Positions 9,713-19,168 of a stretch of DNA of 64,000 bases are shown here, in pieces; position 1 is the first letter of the stretch, and each line of letters starts with the position of its first letter. Under the pieces are notes generated by a model that was not told where the DNA came from, searched no databases, and saw nothing but the letters and a program-made list of their open reading frames with translations. The position numbers were made by a program, and so were the translations under genes. The stretch is from Kurthia massiliensis (GTDB lineage Bacteria > Bacillota > Bacilli > Bacillales_A > Planococcaceae), in the NCBI RefSeq assembly GCF_000285555.1, contig NZ_HE610996.1, forward strand, positions 456,573 through 520,572, given 5' to 3'.

Positions 9713-10150
9713 TTAAGATTGATATACGTATTTTTTCAACTGTTTTAAAATGACACGTCTCGTCATAATGCCGACGAATGTACCGTCGTCATCAATGACA
9801 CATAAAAACGCATGGTTAATGACTAAATCTAATGCTTTTTGGAATGTTTCATGAATATTTAATGTCGCAATGTTTTCGTCCATCACGTCATTCACTTTAC
9901 GGTCCGCTAATTTATCGTATTCGATACGTTCTAAGCCTAAAATGGAATCCATAATCATACGCGCACTAATGAGACCACAAAATCGGAAAGTTGGATCGAG
10001 TACGGGAATCGCCGAGTAACCACTCTTCGTGAGAACGAGTAGTGCATGTTCGACATCATTGCCGAGTTGAACGTGCGCTACTTTTTCAGCAGGAATGATA
10101 AACTCTTCTACGGGCATATCTAAAAATTCTTGTTTGCTCAAAGAAATCAT
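9713..10150 (-). CDS. darB: CBS-pair protein, DarB (CbpB)-like c-di-AMP sensor
   Basis: A 145-residue protein made of two CBS motifs (about residues 15-75 and 80-140), the size and context of B. subtilis YkuL/DarB. In that species apo-DarB binds the (p)ppGpp synthetase Rel and pyruvate carboxylase and is released by c-di-AMP. Here the gene lies directly upstream of the ccpC-like gene, as in B. subtilis. The start at 10150 has AGAAGGGG upstream. The c-di-AMP role is inferred from family and synteny. Confidence 0.75.
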   Translation of the reverse strand: MISLSKQEFLDMPVEEFIIPAEKVAHVQLGNDVEHALLVLTKSGYSAIPVLDPTFRFCGLISARMIMDSILGLERIEYDKLADRKVNDVMDENIATLNIHETFQKALDLVINHAFLCVIDDDGTFVGIMTRRVILKQLKKYVYQS

Positions 10151-10330
10151 ATCCCTCTACCCCTTCTATCTATTTGTTAAAAATTTTGATATTGTTTTCC
10201 ATTTTATCATATCATAGAAACGTACATTCTCCCTAATTAAAACGTCTCCAAATAGCATTTTCATACAAATATTAGCAAAATAATACATACGAAAAAGAAC
10301 CGTAAATTGAGCGATTCCTATTTTGGTAAT

Positions 10331-12442
10331 TTATTCTTCGTCGTTTAACACGCGGTATGCTTGCTTCAAGAAAATCGCTTGGCTATCAATTTCTTTTTCA
10401 CCTTGTTTTGGCTTTTTATAATGATAGACACCATTTGCATCTTGCAAGCGTGCTTTAACGTTGTCCGATAATTCTAGTCGTACAGCGTCCATAATACGCG
10501 TTTTAATGACCTCATCAAAAATTGGGAATAAAATTTCAACGCGTTTAATCATATTGCGTGTCATCATATCGGCTGATGATAAATACAATTTGTTCGCACC
10601 GTTATGATGGAACCAATAAATGCGTGAGTGTTCTAAAAAGCGACCGACGATGCTATTTACCGTAATGTTTTCACTAATGCCTGGGATACCTGGACGCAAG
10701 CAACAAATACCGCGAATCATCAATTCAATGCGCACCCCTGCAATCGATGCTTCATACAATTTCATAATTAAATCTTTATCCGTGAGCGAGTTCATTTTTG
10801 CACGAATATAGCCATTACCAAACTGTTGTTGGAACGCAATTTCTTCGTCGATTAATTCAATAAACGCATCGCGAATATCAAACGGTGACACGACTAAATG
10901 ACCGAAATCTGGTTTTTCTGTATAGCCACTTAAATAATTAAAGAAATTTGTCGCGTCGTTACCGATTTTTTTATTCGCTGTAATAATGCCCATGTCCGTA
11001 TAAATTTTTGCCGTTGCATCGTTATAATTACCCGTACCGAGATGAACGAAGCGCTCGATATGTCCTTGACGTTTACGTACGACGAGGGTGATTTTCGAGT
11101 GCGTTTTTAAATTGTGCATACCGTAAATAACGAGGCAGCCCGCTTGCTCTAATTCCTTCGCCCAATGCACGTTATTTTCTTCATCAAATCGCGCTTTCAA
11201 TTCAACGAGTACCGTCACTTGTTTGCCATTTTCAGCTGCTTGTTTCAATGCGTGAATAACCGGTGAATTCCCACTGACACGATAGAGCGTTTGCTTAATC
11301 GCAAGTACGTCTGGATCACTCGCCGCTTCGGTAACGAAATCGACAATCGGTTGGAACGATTCGTACGGATGGTGGAAAAATAAATCTTCTTTAAGTGCTT
11401 TCTCAAATAAATCTTCATCTGATTCAAGTGACAATGGGACTTGAGGAATGAAACTTTCATACTCTAACTGCTCGCGACCTTCTGCAATCATTTTACAAAA
11501 ACCGAATAAAAATGTTAAATCCAGCGGTCCATCTAAACGGAAAATTTGCGCATCCCAATCTTCAAGTTCTTCTAATAAAAACTCCAGTACATTTTCATCC
11601 ATTTCCCCTGAACGTACTTCGATGCGTGTCGTTGCACCCCATTTACGTTTTTTCAGTTCTTTTTCAATTTCGACTAATAAATCACGTGCCCCTTCTTCGT
11701 GAATCGTCAAATCGGCATTACGCGTTAAACGGAACGCTTGCACAGAACGTACTTTATAACCACGGAACATATCTTCAATGTTTTGTACGATAACTTCTTC
11801 TAACAGTACTCCGCGAATTTCGTCCGGTGTTGAAGGTACTTTAATAAAACGGTCTAATACAGAAGGCACTTGCACGATTGCCATTTTTTCACGCAACTCT
11901 TCATCTGGTTCATCTTCACGTTCTAATAGCACGATTAAATTTTGCGTTTTATTTAACAACGTCGGAAATGGACGATATGCATCGACCGCAATCGGTGTTA
12001 ATACTGGGAAAATAATCTCTTCAAAATATTGTTGAACGTACTGTTTTTGCGCCTCCGTTAGTTCTGATACTTTTTGAATGTAGACGCCCTCTTTCGGCAA
12101 TTGGTCTAATACAAGCTCTTTATACACATCCATTTGACGTGTAATTAATTGACGCGTACGTGCTTCAATACGTGCAAGCTGTTCTTTCGGTGTTAACCCT
12201 GATTTATTTTCCGGCTTATGAAATCCAGCTTTCACTTGGTCTTGAAGACCGGCTACGCGCACCATAAAAAACTCATCTAAATTAGAGCTGAAAATCGCCA
12301 AAAAACGAAGACGTTCTAATAACGGATTGCGTTCATCTTCCGCTTCTTCTAATACGCGCTCATTAAATGCCAACCAACTTAATTCTCGATTATTGTAATA
12401 TTTCGGTAATGCAATTTCTTCTAATGTAGCTAACTTCTCCAT
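10331..12442 (-). CDS. ppk1: polyphosphate kinase 1
   Basis: A 703-residue enzyme that reversibly polymerises the gamma phosphate of ATP into polyphosphate. The N-terminal domain opens with YYNRELSWLAFNERVLEEA, and the catalytic half carries VHLGTGNYND with the histidine expected to be phosphorylated, plus a second phospholipase D-like motif region (MIRGICCLRPG). Length is typical. It starts 2 bases after the exopolyphosphatase stop, so the two opposing enzymes are co-transcribed. Confidence 0.93.
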   Translation of the reverse strand: MEKLATLEEIALPKYYNNRELSWLAFNERVLEEAEDERNPLLERLRFLAIFSSNLDEFFMVRVAGLQDQVKAGFHKPENKSGLTPKEQLARIEARTRQLITRQMDVYKELVLDQLPKEGVYIQKVSELTEAQKQYVQQYFEEIIFPVLTPIAVDAYRPFPTLLNKTQNLIVLLEREDEPDEELREKMAIVQVPSVLDRFIKVPSTPDEIRGVLLEEVIVQNIEDMFRGYKVRSVQAFRLTRNADLTIHEEGARDLLVEIEKELKKRKWGATTRIEVRSGEMDENVLEFLLEELEDWDAQIFRLDGPLDLTFLFGFCKMIAEGREQLEYESFIPQVPLSLESDEDLFEKALKEDLFFHHPYESFQPIVDFVTEAASDPDVLAIKQTLYRVSGNSPVIHALKQAAENGKQVTVLVELKARFDEENNVHWAKELEQAGCLVIYGMHNLKTHSKITLVVRKRQGHIERFVHLGTGNYNDATAKIYTDMGIITANKKIGNDATNFFNYLSGYTEKPDFGHLVVSPFDIRDAFIELIDEEIAFQQQFGNGYIRAKMNSLTDKDLIMKLYEASIAGVRIELMIRGICCLRPGIPGISENITVNSIVGRFLEHSRIYWFHHNGANKLYLSSADMMTRNMIKRVEILFPIFDEVIKTRIMDAVRLELSDNVKARLQDANGVYHYKKPKQGEKEIDSQAIFLKQAYRVLNDEE

Positions 12443-12444
12443 AC

Positions 12445-13983
12445 TTATCCTTCCTCTTCTATAAAGTGTAAATGAATCGGCTTTTTCACGACGCGCTCTA
12501 AATGTTTCGTTTGACGATTCGAACGGTATTGTTCCGCAAGTGAATTGCTGTTCGTGTAAATATGCATCTCTACAAAATCCCCTTTATCGAAAAGACGCAT
12601 TTTACGTACAACATTTCGTTTCGTCGCATCTAGCGCATATGTGAATTTTAAAATCGAGCCGAGTTCTTGATACGTTTTTAATTCATCTGGTGAATACCAA
12701 GCCGTAAATGGTGAGACGTACCGTTTAAAATTATCTTTATTTTTATAAGATGCAAGCAATGCGAGTCGCAAACGTTCTTTATGATTTAATCCATCGATTG
12801 CACGGTTCGATAAAATATAGAACGTATGCTGACTTGCCGCATCTTTATCAATATATTCACCGATAAAATAAACTTTGGCAGCATCTGATAAATAGCGCAT
12901 ATTTTGCGGTTGCGCATCCATGAAGTTTAAGTCGGCCAATTGTTGATACAACATTTTTGCTAAATACTCATGGTGTTTAATTTGACCATCATCTTTCCCA
13001 AACTCTGCACATAAAAATTTAGCAGTCGTTGAAAAGACATCATAGCGATCAAAAGCATGTGGATGTTGCTTTAAAATGCGGTGAATGACAAGGCCTTCAC
13101 GCAAACCTTTGCGACTAAATTGGAATTTTTGCGCCCCAACGACGTCCATCAATGCGTGAAATACTTCAATAACAGGGCCGATAATATCAGCGCGGTCACT
13201 TGATAAACCGTCTAATTTTTGCAATTGGCTCAAAGATAACGACGTTAGTTTATTCGCAATATCGATAAAATCTTCACGTGTAATACGATATTGATGCACA
13301 CCTGATAGTGGATAATTTTTACGATGTTGATCGTATGTCGCCATGTTTCTTGCGCTCCCACCGATACCGATAACAGGCAATTGTAGATTTTTCAACCATT
13401 CAATCGCTTCAAATTGCGCACGCGCGAAATCATAAACACGTTGACGTTCTTGTTCATTCATTATTTCACCTGATACAAATTGCTGTTTTAACGATACGGA
13501 ACCGAATGGTAAACTAATCGATTGCATAATTTCTTTTTCGTCAAAATACGTCAGCTCTGTACTACCGCCACCCATATCAATCGTCACTCCAGAAGGCGTT
13601 GACGTCGTATGAACGACAGCGTAATACCCATAAAAAGCTTCTTGTGTTTCTGAAAGTAATTCAATATCAACGTCTACCGCTTGTTTCATACGCATTAAAA
13701 TACGTTGTCCATTTTTCGCTTGTCGAATCGAAGCTGTCGCAATCGCACGTACGTATTCAATATTGTAATCCTCTAAAATTTCGCGGAATGAACGTAAAAT
13801 ATTTTCAAGGCGCATAATCCCCTCTTCTGCAAGCATTCCCGTTTCATCAATGAAACTACGTAAGCGCGCAACTGCCTTTACATTTTCTATTTCTTTTAAG
13901 CCTGTACGTTGCTCGTATTGATAAATAACGAGACGCACAGTATTTGAACCGATGTCGATAATGGCTGTTTTATATGCTATCAT
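12445..13983 (-). CDS. ppx: exopolyphosphatase Ppx/GppA family
   Basis: A 512-residue enzyme that removes terminal phosphates from polyphosphate or hydrolyses pppGpp. The ASKHA-fold phosphatase domain shows AIIDIGSNTVRLVIY at the start, the TIDMGGGSTELTYF phosphate-binding motif and GIGGSARNMA. The C-terminal 200 residues form an HD-like helical domain. AAAGGACG lies before the ATG. It is the first gene of the ppx-ppk pair, giving both synthesis and breakdown of polyphosphate from one transcript. Confidence 0.88.
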   Translation of the reverse strand: MIAYKTAIIDIGSNTVRLVIYQYEQRTGLKEIENVKAVARLRSFIDETGMLAEEGIMRLENILRSFREILEDYNIEYVRAIATASIRQAKNGQRILMRMKQAVDVDIELLSETQEAFYGYYAVVHTTSTPSGVTIDMGGGSTELTYFDEKEIMQSISLPFGSVSLKQQFVSGEIMNEQERQRVYDFARAQFEAIEWLKNLQLPVIGIGGSARNMATYDQHRKNYPLSGVHQYRITREDFIDIANKLTSLSLSQLQKLDGLSSDRADIIGPVIEVFHALMDVVGAQKFQFSRKGLREGLVIHRILKQHPHAFDRYDVFSTTAKFLCAEFGKDDGQIKHHEYLAKMLYQQLADLNFMDAQPQNMRYLSDAAKVYFIGEYIDKDAASQHTFYILSNRAIDGLNHKERLRLALLASYKNKDNFKRYVSPFTAWYSPDELKTYQELGSILKFTYALDATKRNVVRKMRLFDKGDFVEMHIYTNSNSLAEQYRSNRQTKHLERVVKKPIHLHFIEEEG

Positions 13984-14137
13984 ATTGGCACGTCCTTTAC
14001 TGTGTTGGCTTTACTTCTACTGTATACTTTTTACCCATCTATTTGTATTGATACTGCGATAATTCATTGACGTATTTGTGAGAAATTACAATAGTTTTTT
14101 CACACTATACATCGATTTGTACAGCAATAGGTATAGA

Positions 14138-14170
14138 AAAAGCCGGAAATAAATTCCGGCTTTTTTCGTT
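14138..14170 (-). terminator. terminator of cheV
   Basis: AAAAAGCCGGAA and TTCCGGCTTTTTT form a short-loop hairpin with T runs in both directions. Confidence 0.8.
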
Positions 14171-14177
14171 ATCGTTA

Positions 14178-15080
14178 TTATAATACGTATTCGTCAATTT
14201 TTAAAATAAGTTCAGCAATTTCCGGCTTACTAATTTGTTCTTCTGCACCGACTTCTACACCTTTATGGCGTAAATCATCTGTAATTAAACTTGAGAAGAT
14301 AATGACTGGTAATTTTTGAAGTTCTGCGTCCGTTTTGATTTTTTTCGTTAAATGGTGACCGTCCATTTGAGGCATTTCGATATCTGTTACAACAAGTTGT
14401 ACATAATCTGCAATGTCCCCACGTGTTGCGCTAAATGCTAAGTAATCGTACGCATCTTTACCATTTTCGAAGAAATCAATGTTCGTATAACCAGCTTCAG
14501 TAAGCGTATCGTTTAATAGTTTGCGTAATAACGGTGAATCCTCTGCAACGACGATTTTTTTATCGCTACGGCTACGTTCGCCTAGTTTTTTCACAGACTC
14601 TAAACGGATTCCTGATTCTGGGTTAATGTCGACCATAATACGTTCAAAGTCTAACAATAATAACATCGTATCTTCACGTTTAATAACACCGATAACTTGT
14701 GAACCGCCACCTTGGTACATATCTGATGGTTTTTCAATTTGATCCCATGAAATACGGTGGATTTTCGTCACGTTATCTACGTGGAAAACGACTTTTTGTT
14801 TATTGAATTCTGCGACGATATATTTTTGTTGTTCGCTATAGTTTTGGGTTGGCACGCCAAGTACTTTTTGCATATTAACGACCGGTAGTACTTCGCCACG
14901 CAACTGTACGATACCTTCCACATGCGGGTGAGCATGCGGAATAAACGTAACAGGAATTGGCTGAATAATTTCTTTTACTTTAATAACGTTAATCCCAAAT
15001 TTGTTAGAAGCTACTTCAAATTCTACAATTTCAAGTTCATTCGTACCGCTTTCTAACAAAATTCCTTTGTTACTTTCCAT
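14178..15080 (-). CDS. cheV: chemotaxis coupling protein CheV
   Basis: A 300-residue fusion of a CheW-like coupling domain (about residues 15-160, with GIVQLRGEVLPVV) and a receiver domain (about 172-300). The phospho-acceptor aspartate is in VVTDIEMPQMDGHHL. CheV couples chemoreceptors to CheA and takes part in adaptation. A G-rich ribosome binding site precedes the ATG. The presence of the gene implies flagellar motility; no other chemotaxis gene is in the window. The gene lies near a ykwC-like gene, as in B. subtilis. Confidence 0.92.
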   Translation of the reverse strand: MESNKGILLESGTNELEIVEFEVASNKFGINVIKVKEIIQPIPVTFIPHAHPHVEGIVQLRGEVLPVVNMQKVLGVPTQNYSEQQKYIVAEFNKQKVVFHVDNVTKIHRISWDQIEKPSDMYQGGGSQVIGVIKREDTMLLLLDFERIMVDINPESGIRLESVKKLGERSRSDKKIVVAEDSPLLRKLLNDTLTEAGYTNIDFFENGKDAYDYLAFSATRGDIADYVQLVVTDIEMPQMDGHHLTKKIKTDAELQKLPVIIFSSLITDDLRHKGVEVGAEEQISKPEIAELILKIDEYVL

Positions 15081-15307
15081 TAAGCAATCGCCCCCTCAGG
15101 CACATTTTTGATTACGTCTATTGTATCATAGGCATACTTGACAATATAGACAATTTTCACGATATCCATACACGTCTAATGTCGTATTTCCCGTATCTTT
15201 TGACTTATTAGCCATTTTTTCACAAGTTATTTTATACACACGTTCGATGTTTAATACTTTTTTACATCGTATGATTTCATCACTTTTTAAGTGCCTAAAG
15301 CATATTT

Positions 15308-16168
15308 TTATTTTTCGTACCAATCAATTAACGCTTGCGTACCGTTTAAATCATAGCCACGCGTCGATAATTCATCGTACATCGCTTTTGCCATTTCAAG
15401 TCCTGGCAGTTTTAAATTCATACGTTCCGCTTCTTCCAACGCGATACCCATGTCTTTAATCATATGCATAATATAAAATCCTGGTGCCTGGTCGCCTTTT
15501 AACATGCGTGGCGCTAAATTGCTTAACGACCATGAGCCCGCAGCACCTGTTGCGATAGACGTTAGTACACTATCCATATTTAAACCTGCTGCCTTGCCAT
15601 ACGCAATCGATTCGCACACCCCTATCATATTCGTTGCGATGGCGATTTGATTGCACATTTTCGTATGTTGGCCACTCCCCGCCGGACCTTGTAGACGAAT
15701 GTTTTGGCCAATCGTTTCAAACAATGGATACACTGCATCAAATGCGCTTTGCGTTCCGCCAACCATAATCGAAAGCGTACCGTTTTGTGCACCGATGTCA
15801 CCACCAGATACCGGTGCATCAAGTGCTTGCATACCAAGTGTTTTAGCATGCGCTGCAATACGTTTTGCAAGCGCTGGCTGTGACGTCGTCATATCGACAA
15901 CGATTTTCCCTGCTGTTGCCGCGGTGAAAATCCCTGTTTCACCAAAATATACTTCTTCTACATCTTTCGGATATCCGACCATCGTGAAAATAACGTCACC
16001 ATGCTGACTCGCTGCTGCTGCCGTTTCATACCACTGCGCACCTCGTTCTATAAGCGTCTGCGCTTTCGCTTTCGTACGTGTATAAATATGTACAGTATGA
16101 CCCGCTGCTAAAAAATGTTGAATAATCCCTTGTCCCATAACCCCTGTACCGATAAACGTGATGTTCAT
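15308..16168 (-). CDS. NAD(P)-dependent beta-hydroxyacid dehydrogenase, YkwC-like
   Basis: A 286-residue member of the 3-hydroxyisobutyrate dehydrogenase family. Residues 1-160 are a Rossmann domain beginning with FIGTGVMGQGI, and the family substrate motif DAPVSGGDIGAQNG is present. The all-helical C-terminal domain carries the conserved lysine region GSGQHTKMCNQI. The substrate (hydroxyisobutyrate, tartronate semialdehyde, succinic semialdehyde) cannot be fixed from sequence. The gene is close to B. subtilis ykwC in sequence class and position near cheV. Confidence 0.75.
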   Translation of the reverse strand: MNITFIGTGVMGQGIIQHFLAAGHTVHIYTRTKAKAQTLIERGAQWYETAAAASQHGDVIFTMVGYPKDVEEVYFGETGIFTAATAGKIVVDMTTSQPALAKRIAAHAKTLGMQALDAPVSGGDIGAQNGTLSIMVGGTQSAFDAVYPLFETIGQNIRLQGPAGSGQHTKMCNQIAIATNMIGVCESIAYGKAAGLNMDSVLTSIATGAAGSWSLSNLAPRMLKGDQAPGFYIMHMIKDMGIALEEAERMNLKLPGLEMAKAMYDELSTRGYDLNGTQALIDWYEK

Positions 16169-16320
16169 GCCAATTCCTCCCTTTTTTTCTTATTGTAACA
16201 AAAAAAGCGAGATTCAACATGCGCAGTCGCGTCTGTCAAACCTCTTCAAGAAAGGGGAAATGAGATTGTTGCTGTGTTCTTCTATCATATTCCCGATTCA
16301 TTTGATTCAAAACATAAGAA

Positions 16321-16451
16321 GAGACTGGGACAAAACATTTCATTTTCCTTTTTTAACGTTCGCAACAAAAAACCGGAACCGCGCCACAGCGCGATTCCGG
16401 TTTTTCTTATGCTCATTTGAGATGATGTTTTTACACTTATGTCCCAGCCTC
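16321..16451. repeat. 131-bp inverted-repeat intergenic element (MITE-like)
   Basis: GAGACTGGGACA at 16321-16332 is matched in inverse by TGTCCCAGCCTC at 16440-16451 with one mismatch. Between them lies a second, very stable hairpin at 16367-16405. A similar GAG-CTGGGACA end is known from dispersed intergenic repeats in Firmicutes. No coding sequence is inside. Confidence 0.5.
16367..16405. terminator. strong bidirectional hairpin terminator inside repeat
   Basis: AAACCGGAACCGCGC pairs with GCGCGATTCCGGTTT (one G-U/A-C defect) and is flanked by A and T runs. It can terminate the YfcC-type carrier gene on the minus strand. Confidence 0.7.
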
Positions 16452-16461
16452 GTGTCATTCG

Positions 16462-17853
16462 TTAGAATGGTCCATAGTTTGTATAGTGTGCTACGATTAA
16501 AATAATGATACTTACAACGACTTGTGCAATGAAGAATGGGAAGTACCAACGTACCCATTTATTCCATGGAATACCTGCAACCGCAAGTGCAGCGATTAAC
16601 GCACCGTTCGTTGGGAATAATAGTGCAGCGATACCGTCACCTAATTGGAATGCAAGAACTGCTGTTTGACGTGTCACATCTACAAGATCTGCAAGTGGCG
16701 CCATAATCGGCATCGTTAATGCCGCTTGACCACTTTGAGATGGTACTAAGAAGTTGATAACCATTTGGATGAACATCATCGCAACAGCTGTTAGTGCTGA
16801 TGGTACACCTTCAAGCATATTACTCATGTAGTGTAACATCGTATCTAATAAACCACCGTTTTGGAAAACGACAAGGACAGCTTGTGCTAAACCGATAATT
16901 AATGCACCACCGATTAATTCACTTGCACCTTTCACGAAGTTATCAGCGATACCTGATGGACTTAAGCCACCAACGATACCCATAATAATACCTGCTAGTA
17001 AAAATAGACCTGCTAATTCTGGAATGTACCATTCGTATAATTTAACACCTAAAATTAGTACGACGAAGTTTAATAAGAACACTGTTAATACTAGTTTGTG
17101 GCGTAATGTCATTTTGACATTTGGATCTTTATCTTTCGGGCTAAATTTATCGAATTTACCGTAAATACCTAGCTCCGGATTTTTTTGTACTTTTGACGCG
17201 TGGCGATAAATGAAATATGACGCCATAATCACGAAGATGACAAAGACAACTAAACGCATTGTCATCCCTGAGAATGTTGGTAATTCTGCAATACCTTGTG
17301 CAACAGCTGTTGAGAATGGGTTTAAGAAACCTGCTGTGAAACCCATCCAAGCGCCCATCACGACGATGGCGAAACCTGTGACAGCATCAAAACCTAATGC
17401 AATTGTTAATGGAACGATTAATGCAACGTAAACCGCTACTTCATCACTCATACCCATTGTTGCACCACAAACGCCGAAGAATAATACGAACACTGGGATC
17501 ATTAATTTTTCTTTGTTTTGCATTTTTTGTGCAAACGCAACGATGAACGTATCAAGTGCACCTGTTGCATTCATAATACCGAATACCCCACCGATGATTA
17601 ATACGAAGAAAATCGTACCAGCACCATTGACCATACCTTCATGAATGCTCGTGAAAATATTTAAAAAGCTTACCGGTGTATTTTCAATAAATTTGAACGA
17701 GTCGGCAACGATAATGTTACGACCGTCTTTTTCAACTGTTTCATATTGACCAGCTGGTACGATATACGTCATAATCGCTGAAATCACTAACAGCGCAAAG
17801 ATTAATACGTATGCATTAATACCACCAGCTAGACCTTTTTTCTCTTTTTTCAT
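16462..17853 (-). CDS. YfcC-family carboxylate/basic amino acid carrier
   Basis: A 463-residue integral membrane protein with about 12 hydrophobic segments, of the YfcC / C4-dicarboxylate anaerobic carrier-like family. Visible are YIVPAGQYETVEKDGR in the first extracellular loop, two glycine-rich half-repeats (GVFGIMNATGALDTFI and GLAQAVLVVFQNGGLLDTM), and NFLVPSQSGQAALTMPIMAPL, a re-entrant-type motif. Such proteins are secondary transporters of dicarboxylates or arginine/ornithine-type substrates, not resolved here. GAGGAG precedes the ATG. The gene is monocistronic. Confidence 0.75.
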   Translation of the reverse strand: MKKEKKGLAGGINAYVLIFALLVISAIMTYIVPAGQYETVEKDGRNIIVADSFKFIENTPVSFLNIFTSIHEGMVNGAGTIFFVLIIGGVFGIMNATGALDTFIVAFAQKMQNKEKLMIPVFVLFFGVCGATMGMSDEVAVYVALIVPLTIALGFDAVTGFAIVVMGAWMGFTAGFLNPFSTAVAQGIAELPTFSGMTMRLVVFVIFVIMASYFIYRHASKVQKNPELGIYGKFDKFSPKDKDPNVKMTLRHKLVLTVFLLNFVVLILGVKLYEWYIPELAGLFLLAGIIMGIVGGLSPSGIADNFVKGASELIGGALIIGLAQAVLVVFQNGGLLDTMLHYMSNMLEGVPSALTAVAMMFIQMVINFLVPSQSGQAALTMPIMAPLADLVDVTRQTAVLAFQLGDGIAALLFPTNGALIAALAVAGIPWNKWVRWYFPFFIAQVVVSIIILIVAHYTNYGPF

Positions 17854-18011
17854 TTAAATGTAACTCCTCTATAACATGTATATTATGACTTAATTTTTCT
17901 TAGAAAACAAAAATAATTATACATACTATTAGATTTTTATACAAGCTTTTATTACGAAACATAAGCAAAGTTTTTTCGTTGCTCATATTATTACAAGAAA
18001 GGTGTATATGT

Positions 18012-18497
18012 ATGCTACAATTTCATGATTTCACGCCCGAACGTATCGAAGAAGTTTTTTCACTATATGAAAAAAATGAAGCCTATTTCCAGTTAGCAAC
18101 TGGACAAATGGCGACAATTCAAGATGTTTGGCACGACGTATCGCTACTTCCTGAAGGCGTATCGCCAACACAACATCACGTCGTATTAATCGACTTAGAT
18201 GAACAATTAGTCGGTATACTTATTTATATAACTGCATATCCAACAGCGGATACGCTCTATATAGGGTTACTATTGTTAAACCCGCTTTATCAAGGGCGCG
18301 GTCTAGGCGCTACAATCGTTACACAACTCCAACAAGAACTTGCACCCCCACTGACAAAAATTAGACTCGTTGTGCTCGATGACAACGTTGCAGCTAAACG
18401 CTTTTGGATGCATCATGGATTTGTAGAAATTACACACGAAGTTATGACGCATCATCACCATACACAACGAGGAACAGTTTTACAATTTCAGAGATAA
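18012..18497 (+). CDS. GNAT-family N-acetyltransferase
   Basis: A 161-residue acetyltransferase. The acetyl-CoA binding loop is seen as NPLYQGRGLGATI (Q/RxxGxG/A form) near residue 95, followed by the helix-strand region RLVVLDDNVAAKRFWMHHGF typical of motif B. The ATG at 18012 is chosen since AAGAAAGGTG lies about 8 bases upstream; an upstream TTG in frame lacks such a site. The acceptor substrate is unknown. Confidence 0.75.
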   Translation: MLQFHDFTPERIEEVFSLYEKNEAYFQLATGQMATIQDVWHDVSLLPEGVSPTQHHVVLIDLDEQLVGILIYITAYPTADTLYIGLLLLNPLYQGRGLGATIVTQLQQELAPPLTKIRLVVLDDNVAAKRFWMHHGFVEITHEVMTHHHHTQRGTVLQFQR

Positions 18498-18545
18498 ACA
18501 TATATTATAGAAGAAACTCATAATACTCTTAATATTCAGCATAAG

Positions 18546-18575
18546 AAAAAGCCCACACAATCGTGTGGGCTTTCG
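18546..18575. terminator. bidirectional terminator
   Basis: AAAAGCCCACAC pairs with GTGTGGGCTTT around AATC, between convergent genes. Confidence 0.8.
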
Positions 18576-18582
18576 TTATATA

Positions 18583-18765
18583 TTAATCGATTTGATCATA
18601 ATCTTTCGTTTCATTCGTTGTATGGAACTGGTATAAATTAAGAAGCTGGTCAAGTTTTTCACTTAGACGGATGGTTTCATCGTTCAAAAATCCTTTTTCT
18701 AGACCTGATTGAATCATTTTTTCTCTTGTGACTTCCAATTTTTTTAAAATCGTATCAGACATCAT
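18583..18765 (-). CDS. Spo0E-like aspartyl-phosphate phosphatase
   Basis: A 60-residue two-helix protein of the Spo0E family. The signature SEKLDQLLNLYQ matches the SxxLDxLL motif that contacts phosphorylated Spo0A. AAAGGAGG sits about 8 bases before the tandem ATG at 18765, so the longer frame starting at 18819 is not used. Members dephosphorylate Spo0A~P or related response regulators. Its presence suggests a phosphorelay; the orphan histidine kinase at 32485-34077 could feed it. Confidence 0.75.
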   Translation of the reverse strand: MMSDTILKKLEVTREKMIQSGLEKGFLNDETIRLSEKLDQLLNLYQFHTTNETKDYDQID

Positions 18766-18876
18766 TACTCCATCCTCCTTTTCTGGGCGCAAAAAATAAC
18801 GCAATTTCTCAACGTTCATTATTATACTATTATTTCCACATTTTCGGAGATGAAATTTTCGACAATATTCGACTTT

Positions 18877-19065
18877 CTAACTTCTACCTTCGATTGAATA
18901 AACGTAGGATACAAAACCACCCTGCTTAGCAATACCTCTAAAATGTTTAAAATCTTCTCGTTTAATCAGTACTTCTCTTATTTCATAAAATTCATTTTTA
19001 TCGACATCAATTGAAGAAATGACGCCATTTTTTAAGTCATCTAGTAATTTACTATAGTCTTTCAT
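18877..19065 (-). CDS. conserved small hypothetical protein
   Basis: A 62-residue protein, charged, with a predicted helix-strand layout (YSKLLDDLKNG, EFYEIREVLIKREDFKHFRG) and a tyrosine-rich end (VSYVYSIEGRS). A ribosome binding site of the AAGGAAGT type lies just before the ATG. I do not recognise its family with certainty. It sits divergently from the ykvS gene and next to the Spo0E-like gene. Codon use looks like the neighbours and the frame has a proper start, so it is probably real. Confidence 0.6.
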   Translation of the reverse strand: MKDYSKLLDDLKNGVISSIDVDKNEFYEIREVLIKREDFKHFRGIAKQGGFVSYVYSIEGRS

Positions 19066-19168
19066 TTACAATTACTTCCTTTTTATCAAAAATCACAGTT
19101 TTCATTTTACTTTTTATCCAAATTCATGCAAAATTGTTTACAATATTATCGATAAGGGGTTGTTGTTA

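Noticed and set aside
15126..15323. 65-residue minus-strand frame between cheV and the dehydrogenase gene
   Set aside because: No ribosome binding site, it overlaps the following gene, composition is that of AT-rich noncoding DNA and no family is recognised.
18583..18819. Longer Spo0E-like frame starting at 18819
   Set aside because: AAAGGAGG lies inside this frame, just before the tandem ATG at 18765, so the shorter start is used.
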